Below are positions 1 to 6,760 of a stretch of 64,000 bases of DNA, one piece after another. The DNA comes from Provencibacterium sp. GTDB lineage: Bacteria > Bacillota > Clostridia > Oscillospirales > Ruminococcaceae. The first letter of the stretch is position 1. Each line of letters begins with the position of its first letter. Made by a program: the position numbers and the translations under genes. The notes beneath the pieces are model-generated. The model saw only the letters and a program-made list of their open reading frames with translations, searched no databases and had not been told where the DNA came from. Location of the stretch: the NCBI GenBank assembly GCA_022792175.1, contig JAAWAN010000028.1, forward strand, positions 142,681-206,680, read 5' to 3'.

Positions 1-236
1 CAGCCGTTCGGGTCGGTGCATCTTTCCCGCTGGCGGAGGCTTTCACTGGAAGGCCCTAGCAGGATGGGCGCACAGTCGGTCCCCGGCTTCGGATAGTAGG
101 AAGCTGCGATTTCTGCCAGATTGCTTTCAGTGCTGCAGGGGTGGGAGAGGCAGGGATTATCCGCTGCCGGTACTGCCTGAACAGCACTCTCCGGGCAGAC
201 GCAGCAGCAGCCCACAGATTCACATTTGCAGGGCAT
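1..236 (-). CDS. Partial cysteine-rich small protein, function unknown
   Basis: A leftward reading frame begins with ATG at 236 and stays open for 78 codons to the window edge. A near-perfect ribosome site (TAAGGAGGA, 247-255) lies about 10 nt upstream, which is the main reason to call it. The visible N-terminus is unusually rich in cysteine, with a C-x-C near residues 3-5 and a C-C-C-x-C cluster at 10-14, followed by scattered single Cys residues and many Ser and Pro. I see no signal peptide or known domain. The Cys spacing could suit metal or Fe-S binding, but that is a guess. It is divergent from the phage-type cassette, so 237-400 is a shared control region. The C-terminus is outside the window. 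Confidence 0.6.
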   Translation of the reverse strand, partial: MPCKCESVGCCCVCPESAVQAVPAADNPCLSHPCSTESNLAEIAASYYPKPGTDCAPILLGPSSESLRQRERCTDPNG

Positions 237-270
237 GATTTTTATCCTCCTTATGTTTTGCCATTCTCGG

Positions 271-298
271 AAGGTTGGCTGTCCTTCCAACCTTCTGT
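271..298. other. Hairpin in the divergent control region
   Basis: A perfect 9-bp inverted repeat (GAAGGTTGG-type arms, 272-280 and 289-297, 8-nt loop) lies between the leftward Cys-rich gene and the phage cassette. It has no clear U-tract on either side, so it is as likely to be an operator or leader structure as a terminator. Confidence 0.4.
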
Positions 299-368
299 CC
301 TATTCTATGCGGCCGGCGGAAAATTTGACCTCTCCCCTGAAAGGAAGGACAGAAGGAGGTGTCCGCCA

Positions 369-382
369 AGAACATATGTTTT
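369..382. promoter_or_regulatory. Putative LexA (SOS) operator before the phage cassette
   Basis: The site reads AGAACATATGTTTT. It matches the Gram-positive LexA consensus CGAACRNRYGTTYG at 12 of 14 positions and shares an 11-nt core (AACATATGTTT) with the site in front of lexA at 55732-55745. It lies about 25 nt before the terminase small-subunit reading frame, so LexA bound here could block transcription into the packaging genes. No convincing -35/-10 pair could be fixed around it; TTGACC at 325-330 is a possible -35. Confidence 0.6.
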
Positions 383-406
383 TAATTTAAAAAGGGAGGT
401 GAGCCA

Positions 407-745
407 ATCGCAACCGGGACGGAAAAATCCAGAAAAACGGGCGGACCTACAGCCGAGCGGCTGATTAAAGAGCTCTCCCGCATTGCCCTCTCCGATTACA
501 GCGACTTTGTTCAGATTGTGGAGGAGCAGGGAGAAAAGGGGGAAATCCATCTGAAGGTTCAGCCAAAGCCCACGGGAAAAATCTCCAAAAGCAAGCGGGC
601 AGCCATCGCCTCCATCCGCCAGGCACCGGGCGGAATTGAGATAAAGCTGCACGATAAGCTGCAGGCGCTCAAGGAGCTTACAAGGCTGCTGGAGGAGCGC
701 CGGGAGCAGGAGGGATCGGTGGTGCAGATTATTGACGACATCTGA
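407..745 (+). CDS. Phage terminase small subunit, C-terminal portion (start uncertain)
   Basis: The small terminase binds phage DNA at the packaging site and recruits the large subunit. The frame resembles the C-terminal half of Terminase_2 proteins: a segment like the family's conserved DYTDFV region (SDYSDFVQIV), a beta-rich stretch, then the conserved IKLHDKLQALKELTRLL block. The frame opens only at 386, so the N-terminal helix-turn-helix half usual in this family is absent. A strong Shine-Dalgarno (AAGGGAGGTGA, 392-402) is followed by no ATG, GTG or TTG in this frame until GTG at 518; the best placed codon is ATC at 407. Translation from 407 gives 112 residues and from 518 gives 75. The gene overlaps the large subunit by 14 nt. 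It may use a rare start, be truncated, or carry an upstream frameshift. Confidence 0.65.
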   Translation: MATGTEKSRKTGGPTAERLIKELSRIALSDYSDFVQIVEEQGEKGEIHLKVQPKPTGKISKSKRAAIASIRQAPGGIEIKLHDKLQALKELTRLLEERREQEGSVVQIIDDI

Positions 746-2018
746 GCAGGGCGCCGGGCGGCTGAGCGGGCTGATTGCCCCCGCCTTCTTTCCGGTGCAT
801 CGGGACATCCGCACAGCGGGGCACACCCACTACTGGCTCTATGGCGGGCGCGGGAGTGGAAAATCCTCCTTTGCCGCGCTGGAAATTATCTGCGGCATAA
901 TGGCGCACCCGTTGGCCAACGCCGCTGTTTTCCGCAAGGTGAAGGATACGCTGCGCGACAGCGTCTTCGCCCAGCTCGGCTGGGCCATTGAGCGGCTGGG
1001 CGTACAGGAACGCTGGCAGCCCTGCCTTTCGCCGATGGAGCTGCGCTTTCTGCCGACCGGACAGAAAATCCTCTTTCGGGGACTGGACCGGGCAAGCAAG
1101 GCAAAATCCATCAAAACCGAGCGGGGATACTTCCGCTTTCTCTGGTTTGAGGAGCTGGAGGAATTCTCCGGCATGGCCGAAGTGCGCTCGGTGCTGCAGT
1201 CGGTGCTGCGCGGCGGAGAGAAGGCCTGCTGCCTGTATACCTATAACCCGCCCCGCAGCCGGCGCAGCTGGGTCAACGAGGAGCAGGCGCAACCCAAAGC
1301 CGGAAGGCTCTGCCACCGCAGCGACTACCGCGATATGCCCCCCGAATGGCTGGGGACAGAGTTTCTGGCCGAGGCCGAAGCGCTCAAACAGAGAAGCCCT
1401 CTCCTCTACCGGCACGAATATCTCGGGGAGATTACCGGGATGGGGACCGAGGTTTTTCAAAATCTCGCGCTCAGAGCTATTTCAGAAGAGGAAATCGCCG
1501 CCTTCCCCCAAATCGAGCGCGGGCTGGATTTCGGCTATGCCGCTGACCCGCTGCACTACGCCGTCTGCCACTATGATGCGGCGCGCCGCCGGCTCTATCT
1601 CTTTGACGAGCTGCGCATACTGCGCGCCTCTAACCGGCAGCTGGCCGCCGAAATCGCCGGGGAGCATCGCCGCCATGGGCCCGGCCCTGTCTTCTGCGAC
1701 AGCGCGGAGCCGAAATCGATTGATGACCTGCGCATGCTGGGCATCAAGGCCATTCCGGTCAAAAAGGGGGCAGGCTCGATAGGCTGGGGCATGCGCTTTC
1801 TCTCGCAGGAGGTGGAGCAGATCATCATCGATCCGGCGCGCTGTCCCAACACGGCGCGGGAATTTTCCGGCTATGCGCTGGAGACGGACGGCTATGGCAA
1901 CGCTGCCGCGCAGTATCCCGACCGGGACAACCATTCGATTGATGCGGTGCGCTACGCGCTCGAGCGGCGCATCCGGCTGCGCTTTGCGGGGAGCGGGGCC
2001 GCACAGAGAGGAGGATGA
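732..2018 (+). CDS. Phage terminase large subunit (PBSX/Terminase_3 type)
   Basis: This is the packaging motor ATPase and nuclease. All expected motifs are present: Walker A GGRGSGKS at residues 38-45, Walker B FLWFEE at 136-141, and RNase H-like nuclease aspartates at D266 (in LDFGYA), D323 (in FCDSAEP) and D404 (in DNHSIDA). At 428 residues it has normal family length with no frameshift. It starts with TTG inside the small-subunit gene and its last codons overlap the portal ATG, so the three packaging genes are translationally coupled. Its integrity suggests that packaging function has been kept under selection. Confidence 0.95.
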   Translation: MTTSEQGAGRLSGLIAPAFFPVHRDIRTAGHTHYWLYGGRGSGKSSFAALEIICGIMAHPLANAAVFRKVKDTLRDSVFAQLGWAIERLGVQERWQPCLSPMELRFLPTGQKILFRGLDRASKAKSIKTERGYFRFLWFEELEEFSGMAEVRSVLQSVLRGGEKACCLYTYNPPRSRRSWVNEEQAQPKAGRLCHRSDYRDMPPEWLGTEFLAEAEALKQRSPLLYRHEYLGEITGMGTEVFQNLALRAISEEEIAAFPQIERGLDFGYAADPLHYAVCHYDAARRRLYLFDELRILRASNRQLAAEIAGEHRRHGPGPVFCDSAEPKSIDDLRMLGIKAIPVKKGAGSIGWGMRFLSQEVEQIIIDPARCPNTAREFSGYALETDGYGNAAAQYPDRDNHSIDAVRYALERRIRLRFAGSGAAQRGG

Positions 2019-3433
2019 AAGCCATCCAGACGGAAGAAATCATCGGCCTTCTGGCGAAGGAGCGCGGCATCTCCCCCGATACCGCCGTTTATGAACAGAT
2101 TCGCCAGTGGAAGGCCTGGTGGAGGGGGGATTATCCGCCCTTTCACCGCTTTTTCGAGCAGGACGGGCGGGGAGGGCGCACCCAGCGCCGGCTCTACTCG
2201 CTGCGCATGGCCAAAAAGGTCTGCGAAGACTGGGCCGGCATTCTTCTCAACGAGCACACCTGCATAACGGTGGCCGACTCCCCCTCCGCCCTCTTTCTGC
2301 AGGGGGAGAACGGGGAGGGCGGCCTGCTCGAAGACTGCCGGTTCTGGCAGCGGGCCAACGCCCTGGTGGAAGAGGCCTTCTGCACCGGAACGGGCGCCAT
2401 TTTGCTGCACCTGCAGAATATGCGGGTGCAGCAGGGGCGGCTGCTACCCGACAGGCGGACAGGGATTACCCTGCAATATATCGGCGCGCAGGGAATTTTC
2501 CCTTTAAGCACCGAAAACGGAGAAATCACCGAGGCCGCCTTCTGCAGCGAAACGCTCCATCAGGGCAAAAAGCTCTGCTGCCTGGAAATCCATACGCTCG
2601 GCGAAAGGGGCTACTGCATTGAAAACCGCTGCTTTGAGGAAAAGCGGGGCGCGCTTCGGGAAACCGGCCTGCCGCCCGGCATCGCAGCGCGGCTGGAAAC
2701 GGGCAGCCGGCTGCCGCTGTTTGCCGTCATCCGGCCGAACACCGTCAGCACCCTCGGAAGCGGCGGGCTGGGGGAATCTGTCTTCGCGCAGGCGCTGGAC
2801 GCGCTCAAGGGGGTAGATCTCGCCTTCAACAACTTCTGCCGGGATTTTCAGCTCGGCGGCAAGAAGGTCTTTTACCGGCGCAGCCTGCTCTGCGACACGC
2901 CGGATGGCGGGCTGCTCGCGCCAGACGACATCTGCCAGCAGCTGTTTGTCTCCATTGGGGAGGGTATGCCGGATGAGCCGCCGCTCATTCAGGAGCACAA
3001 CCCCGCGCTGCGGGTGCAGGAGAATATCGACGGGCTGCAGGCCCAGCTCGACTACCTCGCCTTTCGCTGCGGGCTGGGTTCCCGCTACTACCGGTTCGAC
3101 TCCGGGAAGGTGATAACGGCGACCGAATATGCCGGTCAGCGCCAGGAGCTGATGCGCAACTTTTCCAAGCACTGCCTTTCTTTGCGCCGCTCGATTGCCG
3201 CCGCTCTGCGGATGATGCTCTGGGCGGGCCGGGAGGCTCTGGGGGAGCCGGTCGACCCCGAGACGCCCATCTGCATCCGCTTTGAGGACAGCATTATTAC
3301 CGACCGGGAGAGCGAACGGCAGCGCGACCGCGCCGATGTTGTCGCCGGGCTGCTGCTCCCGCACGAATACCGGATGAAATGGTATGGGGAAACCGAGGAA
3401 AAAGCGCTCCATATGCTCAGCCAGACGCCATAA
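2015..3433 (+). CDS. Phage portal protein (SPP1/A118-like)
   Basis: The portal forms the ring at one capsid vertex through which DNA enters. The 472-residue sequence has the layout of the SPP1 Gp6/A118 portal family: an N-terminal YPPFHRFFE-like segment, a central part with IRPNTVS and an LDALKGVDLAFNNFCRDF helix, and a C-terminal helical crown with an ATEYAGQRQELMRNF segment. Length is typical. It overlaps the terminase stop by 4 nt (ATGA) and is followed by a spacer with two tandem hairpins before the scaffold gene. Confidence 0.9.
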   Translation: MKAIQTEEIIGLLAKERGISPDTAVYEQIRQWKAWWRGDYPPFHRFFEQDGRGGRTQRRLYSLRMAKKVCEDWAGILLNEHTCITVADSPSALFLQGENGEGGLLEDCRFWQRANALVEEAFCTGTGAILLHLQNMRVQQGRLLPDRRTGITLQYIGAQGIFPLSTENGEITEAAFCSETLHQGKKLCCLEIHTLGERGYCIENRCFEEKRGALRETGLPPGIAARLETGSRLPLFAVIRPNTVSTLGSGGLGESVFAQALDALKGVDLAFNNFCRDFQLGGKKVFYRRSLLCDTPDGGLLAPDDICQQLFVSIGEGMPDEPPLIQEHNPALRVQENIDGLQAQLDYLAFRCGLGSRYYRFDSGKVITATEYAGQRQELMRNFSKHCLSLRRSIAAALRMMLWAGREALGEPVDPETPICIRFEDSIITDRESERQRDRADVVAGLLLPHEYRMKWYGETEEKALHMLSQTP

Positions 3434-3442
3434 AAAAGCGCC

Positions 3443-3495
3443 GCGGTCCGACGGACCCGCAGTCAAAAGCGGTCCGAAGGACCGCACAGTCAAAA
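3443..3495. repeat. Tandem hairpin repeat between portal and scaffold genes
   Basis: Two copies of a 26/27-nt unit lie head to tail (3443-3468 and 3469-3495). Each has GCGGTCC and GGACCGC-type arms around a 3-nt loop, followed by a CAGTCAAAA tail. The second hairpin is perfect; the first has one bulged base. The array ends directly before the scaffold ribosome site (GGAAGGAG). It has no T-run, so it more probably affects mRNA processing, stability or ribosome access than termination. Confidence 0.7.
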
Positions 3496-3510
3496 AGGAA
3501 GGAGCTTAAA

Positions 3511-3915
3511 ATGCCACCCCAAGAGACCTTAGCGCCCGAGGTGCAGCCGCAGCAGGAGGCCCGGCTGCTCGAGGAAAACGCCCGCCTTACCGGCGAGCTG
3601 GAAAAACTTCAGAAGGCCCATGAGGAGCAGCTGCTCCGGCTGCGGACCGAAAGCGCCATCCGCGAGGGGCTGCTGCGCCAGGGCGCACATGACCCGCGCA
3701 CCGTTTTGCCGCTTCTGCAGCTGGACAAAATCTCCCTTCAGGAGGGCCGACTCTCCGGCCTGGACGAGCAGCTGCAAAAGCTGCGGCAGGAAAACGGATA
3801 TCTGTTTAAAAGCGCGCAGGGCCCGCTCATCAGCAGTGGATTTTCCCATGAACGCCCGCCCGAGCCCGGCGGCCCTGCCACGCTGGCCGGCGCGCTCTGC
3901 GAGCACTACCGGTAA
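3511..3915 (+). CDS. Phage scaffold protein, GP20-like
   Basis: This is a 134-residue, mostly helical acidic protein. A coiled-coil stretch covers about residues 15-50 (LLEENARLTGELEKLQ...), followed by the family-type segment in which a helix with ALL/LPLLQLDKI leads to GLDEQLQKLRQENGYLF and a disordered Pro/Gly tail. This matches phage minor structural protein GP20 scaffolds in order and position, directly before the major capsid gene. It should guide assembly of capsid subunits and leave the mature head. The ATG at 3511 has a GGAAGGAG site. No prohead protease is encoded nearby, so release may be non-proteolytic. Confidence 0.75.
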   Translation: MPPQETLAPEVQPQQEARLLEENARLTGELEKLQKAHEEQLLRLRTESAIREGLLRQGAHDPRTVLPLLQLDKISLQEGRLSGLDEQLQKLRQENGYLFKSAQGPLISSGFSHERPPEPGGPATLAGALCEHYR

Positions 3916-3936
3916 AGCCGTAAGCCAGGTTTTTCC

Positions 3937-3958
3937 CGTATCCCCTTCGGGGGATACG
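3937..3958 (+). promoter_or_regulatory. UUCG-capped hairpin before the capsid gene
   Basis: A perfect 9-bp stem (CGTATCCCC/GGGGATACG) is closed by a C(UUCG)G tetraloop, one of the most stable RNA loops. It ends 12 nt before the strong AAAAAAGGAGG ribosome site of the capsid gene. There is no T-tract, so it is probably an mRNA processing or stabilising element rather than a terminator. Confidence 0.7.
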
Positions 3959-3982
3959 CCCAATAAAAAAGGAGGTCTTTTC

Positions 3983-4954
3983 ATGCCCATTACCTTAGAA
4001 CAGTCCAAGGCCGGTATGACTGATAAGGTGGACCAGCAGGTCATCGACCAGTTCCGCCGCGGCAGCATGCTGCTCGACGCTATGGTCTTCGACAACGCTG
4101 TTTCCCCCTCAACCGGCGGCTCCACCATGATTTATGGCTATGTGCAGCTTAAAACGCCGGCAACCGCCGCCTTCCGCTCGCTCGGCAGCGAATATACCCC
4201 GCAGGAGGCGGTACGCGAGCAGAAGAGCGCCGCGCTCAAAATTTTCGGCGGCGCCTCCCAGGTGGACCGGGTCATTCAGTCCACCAGCGGGCTCATCAAT
4301 GAGCTGGAGTTCCAGCTTTCCGAGCAGGTAAAAGGGGCCGTTAACCTCTTTCACTATTCGCTCATCAACGGCGACTCCTCCAAAAACGACAAGGAGTTCG
4401 ACGGACTTCACAAGCTGCTCACCGGTTCGAGCACCGAATATAACGGCAACGGTGCGCTCGACCTCTCCACCTCTGCAAAGCTGGATGAAAACTACAAGAC
4501 CTTTCTTGATATGCTCGATGAGTTCCTCTGCGAGTTTGACGGCGCACCGGACATGCTGCTCGGCAACGCCAGGCTCATCACCAAAATCCGCTCCGCCGCA
4601 CGCCGGGCCGGCTACCTGACCCACGCGGAGGACGCCTTCGGCCGCCCCATCACCGGCTACAACGGCATTGTTCTCGTCGATCTCGGCTACTACTGGAACG
4701 GGACAGCTACCCAGCCAACCGTTCCCATCTATAAGGAGGGGGAGACGGCGGGGCTCACCGACCTTTACGCCGTCTGCAACGGGCTCGACGGCTTTCACGG
4801 CGCCTCCCCGCTGGGGGATAAGCTCATTCACACCTACCTGCCCGACCTTGAGGGGCCCGGTGCCATCAAGCGGGTGGAGGTGGAGATGGTGGCCGCCGCC
4901 GTGCTCAAAAACTCCCGCAAGGCGGGGGTCTTCCGCAAAATCAAGGTGCAGTAG
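3983..4954 (+). CDS. Phage major capsid protein (HK97-fold type)
   Basis: A 323-residue protein placed immediately after the scaffold gene, preceded by the best ribosome site of the cassette (AAAAAAGGAGG). Typical features are an N-terminal helical arm, an RRGSMLLDAMVFDNAV segment, an E-loop-like region with TPQEAVREQKSAALKIFGG, a long spine helix region (TSGLINELEFQLSEQVKGAVNLF), and a closing strand with KRVEVEMVAAAVLKNSRKAG. Together with the adjacent portal and scaffold this supports the capsid assignment. It assembles the icosahedral shell. I see no cleavable delta domain, consistent with a separate scaffold. Confidence 0.88.
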   Translation: MPITLEQSKAGMTDKVDQQVIDQFRRGSMLLDAMVFDNAVSPSTGGSTMIYGYVQLKTPATAAFRSLGSEYTPQEAVREQKSAALKIFGGASQVDRVIQSTSGLINELEFQLSEQVKGAVNLFHYSLINGDSSKNDKEFDGLHKLLTGSSTEYNGNGALDLSTSAKLDENYKTFLDMLDEFLCEFDGAPDMLLGNARLITKIRSAARRAGYLTHAEDAFGRPITGYNGIVLVDLGYYWNGTATQPTVPIYKEGETAGLTDLYAVCNGLDGFHGASPLGDKLIHTYLPDLEGPGAIKRVEVEMVAAAVLKNSRKAGVFRKIKVQ

Positions 4955-4960
4955 GCGGCC

Positions 4961-5296
4961 ATGATTGATTATTTTTACTATACCACCGCCTATGGCGGGA
5001 AGATTCTGGGAGAGGAGGAGTTCTTCCGGCTGAAGGGCCGGGCTCAGCGCTATGTGAGCGGACTGATGCGCCCCTCCTCCCGGCGCAGCTGGTGCGAGGC
5101 GGCGCGCTTTGCAGCCTGCGCCGCCGCCGAAGCGCTCCATGCGCAGGAACAGCGGCAGTCGGGCAGGGCTATTCAGTCGGAAACGGTCGGCAGGCACAGC
5201 GTTTCCTATTCGCAGGCGCAGGCGGCAGAGGGGCTTTATGCGGCCGCCGCCCGCTGGCTGGAGCCGGCAGGGCTTCTCTACCAGGGGATTCTCTGA
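4961..5296 (+). CDS. Head-tail connector / adaptor protein
   Basis: A 111-residue, largely helical protein begins 6 nt after the capsid stop. The opening MIDYFYYTTAYGG and the helices rich in Ala, Gln and Arg (AARFAACAAAEALHAQEQ) resemble Gp6/Gp15-type adaptor proteins that bind under the portal ring. Position directly after the capsid gene is the usual one. The call rests on position, size and helical character; no diagnostic motif is visible. Confidence 0.6.
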   Translation: MIDYFYYTTAYGGKILGEEEFFRLKGRAQRYVSGLMRPSSRRSWCEAARFAACAAAEALHAQEQRQSGRAIQSETVGRHSVSYSQAQAAEGLYAAAARWLEPAGLLYQGIL

Positions 5297-5309
5297 AAGG
5301 AGGGGGATT

Positions 5310-5708
5310 ATGACCAGCAACGAATGCTGCACCATCTTTAACCGCCGGGTAGAGGGGGAGGAGCGCCGGGAGGTGTTTGAGCCGACAGTGCTTTCAGGCA
5401 TCTGCTGGCAGGGCGGCGGCGCCATGCGCGACCGCAAGCAGCCGACCGACGGCAACCTCGAAATCTTTATCCCCTTTTCGGCGCACAGCTCCCGCCGCTA
5501 TGCGCCGCCGCGCGCCTATGCCGCGGCCCCGGCAGAATGCTGGACGCTGCGGGAGGGGGATCTCATCTGCCGGGGCGCCTTTTCCTCGCCGGTAGCTTCG
5601 GTGCGCGCGCTGCTGGAAAGCGGCTGCGAAGCGGCTATCATTATGAGCGTCAGTGAAAATGACTTCGGCAGCGAGGCGCTCCGGCACTGGGAGGTGTGCG
5701 CAAGGTGA
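5310..5708 (+). CDS. Probable head-closure/minor head protein
   Basis: A 132-residue protein with a strong ribosome site (AAAGGAGGGGG) and ATG at 5310. It opens like a family found at this place in clostridial phages (a CTIFNR segment, then VLSGICW) and seems mainly beta-stranded (EIFIPFSA, DLICRGAF). The order adaptor, this gene, tail terminator fits a head-closure (stopper) protein. It overlaps the next gene by 4 nt. Function is inferred from position. Confidence 0.5.
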   Translation: MTSNECCTIFNRRVEGEERREVFEPTVLSGICWQGGGAMRDRKQPTDGNLEIFIPFSAHSSRRYAPPRAYAAAPAECWTLREGDLICRGAFSSPVASVRALLESGCEAAIIMSVSENDFGSEALRHWEVCAR

Positions 5709-6154
5709 CAGATGAAAACAGCTGCAGCCTTCTTCGCAGCCTGCGGGAATACCTTCTCTGCTGCTCGCTGCTCATACCCGGCGCTTTCGGCCTGCACCGG
5801 CTGGACAGCCTCTTCCCCGCCGGAGCGCTCTTTTCGGGGGAGGAGAAGGAGCTGGCCCGCTATCTGGATGAGGATCGCCTGTACCGGTTCGACTTTCTCA
5901 TCTGCGCCCGGGAAAGCCACACCGCCTGCACGGCCGATGCGCTGCAGACCAGCGGACGGCTGGATGCGCTCGCCCGCTGGCTGAGGCAGCAGAACCGGAC
6001 GGGGTTTCTCCCCTTTCTGACCCATGGGCGGCAGCCGCTCTCCCTTCTGCCGGCCGGTCAGCCCTTCACCAGCGACAGCGATGAGGACCGGATTAACTGG
6101 CAGCTTCGCTGCAGCCTGATCTACAGTCAAAGCGCTTTAAACGGGCCCCTTTAA
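5705..6154 (+). CDS. Probable phage tail terminator protein
   Basis: This 149-residue protein starts with GTG at 5705, chosen because GGGAGG lies 9 nt upstream; GTG at 5696 in frame is the alternative. Its plan matches the tail-terminator family of Firmicutes phages often misnamed chloramphenicol-resistance protein: a short helical N-terminus, a YRFDFLICARES strand, an SGRLDALARWLRQQNRTGFLPFL segment, and a final RINWQLRCSLIY strand. Such proteins cap the tail tube and join it to the head, so its presence argues that a real tail is, or was, made. Confidence 0.65.
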   Translation: MTDENSCSLLRSLREYLLCCSLLIPGAFGLHRLDSLFPAGALFSGEEKELARYLDEDRLYRFDFLICARESHTACTADALQTSGRLDALARWLRQQNRTGFLPFLTHGRQPLSLLPAGQPFTSDSDEDRINWQLRCSLIYSQSALNGPL

Positions 6155-6219
6155 AGCCGGCGGCTTTTTTACGGACAGCATCTGCCTTACGAAGACCCGG
6201 CGGGCCAATAGCCCGCCGG
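6153..6219 (+). terminator. Terminator-like hairpin plus second hairpin before the tube gene
   Basis: The 81-nt spacer holds two structures. First is AAAGCC/GGCTTT (6153-6158 and 6162-6167) running into a six-T tract to 6170, a short intrinsic-terminator-like element overlapping the upstream stop. Second is a perfect 9-bp hairpin (6197-6205 and 6211-6219, loop CAATA) that abuts the GAAAGGAGG ribosome site of the next gene. The pair could lower read-through while stabilising the downstream mRNA. Confidence 0.55.
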
Positions 6220-6235
6220 ATGAAAGGAGGAGTTT

Positions 6236-6739
6236 ATGCAGCTAAACGAATTTATGGGCGCCCATGCCCCGCGGGCCGGCTACACCGGTTACCTCTTCGG
6301 CGAGGACTGGTTGCTGGCGCTTGATACGCAGGGCGGCGCGGTGGAGGGGGAGTTTCTGGTTGCGCGGGCAGGGCTGCGGCGGCTGGAGGCCGGCTTTGAG
6401 ACGGCCGAGCGCACGCTTTTTGATGAAAAGGCCGGCCCCTTTTCGCAGCGCGGCGGGCTGCGGCGCTTCTTTCTTCTGGAGGGGGACCGGCGGCTGGATG
6501 ACCCGCTGCAGCAGCAGCTTTTCTCCCACCGCCTGCTCTATGCCAAAAACGGGGAGGCAGCCATGCGCTACCTCTTTTTCTGCCTGCGGGATGGGGCGGG
6601 AGAACGCGGGCAGCTTCTCCCCTTCATCGAGCGGGATGCGGGCGGCGCGCCGGGGGAGAACACCCCCTTCCGGCTGCGCCTCACACAGACGGGGGAGCTG
6701 CCGCAGGCCTACCGCTGGCCCGACAGCCTTTCGGAGTAA
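6236..6739 (+). CDS. Probable major tail (tube) protein
   Basis: A 167-residue, beta-rich protein right after the tail terminator, where siphoviruses encode the tail tube. It has alternating strands with many aromatic and charged residues, a central RRFFLLEGDRRLDDPLQQQLFSHRL segment that resembles the conserved core of phage tail tube proteins, and a C-terminal strand (FRLRLTQTGELPQAY). A strong GAAAGGAGG site precedes ATG at 6236. I do not recognise a specific family; the call is mainly from order, size and secondary structure. A tape-measure gene would normally follow but does not. Confidence 0.45.
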   Translation: MQLNEFMGAHAPRAGYTGYLFGEDWLLALDTQGGAVEGEFLVARAGLRRLEAGFETAERTLFDEKAGPFSQRGGLRRFFLLEGDRRLDDPLQQQLFSHRLLYAKNGEAAMRYLFFCLRDGAGERGQLLPFIERDAGGAPGENTPFRLRLTQTGELPQAYRWPDSLSE

Positions 6740-6760
6740 ACAGGGAGGCGTTCATAAAAA

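Noticed and set aside
359..385. Short GTG frame after AGAAGGAGG (eight codons to stop) upstream of the small terminase
   Set aside because: Too short to be a gene; could be a leader peptide or the remains of a terminase N-terminus, but nothing supports either.
4109..5455. 448-codon leftward frame opposite the capsid and connector genes
   Set aside because: Antisense shadow of well-supported capsid genes; GC-rich codon bias creates long mirror frames. The same applies to 6752-8326 (-), 30067-31497 (+) and 47249-48703 (+).
6740..6760. Search for a tape-measure gene after the putative tube gene
   Set aside because: Only 21 nt separate the tube and Fn3-like genes, and no long helical protein is encoded anywhere in the cassette, so none was called.
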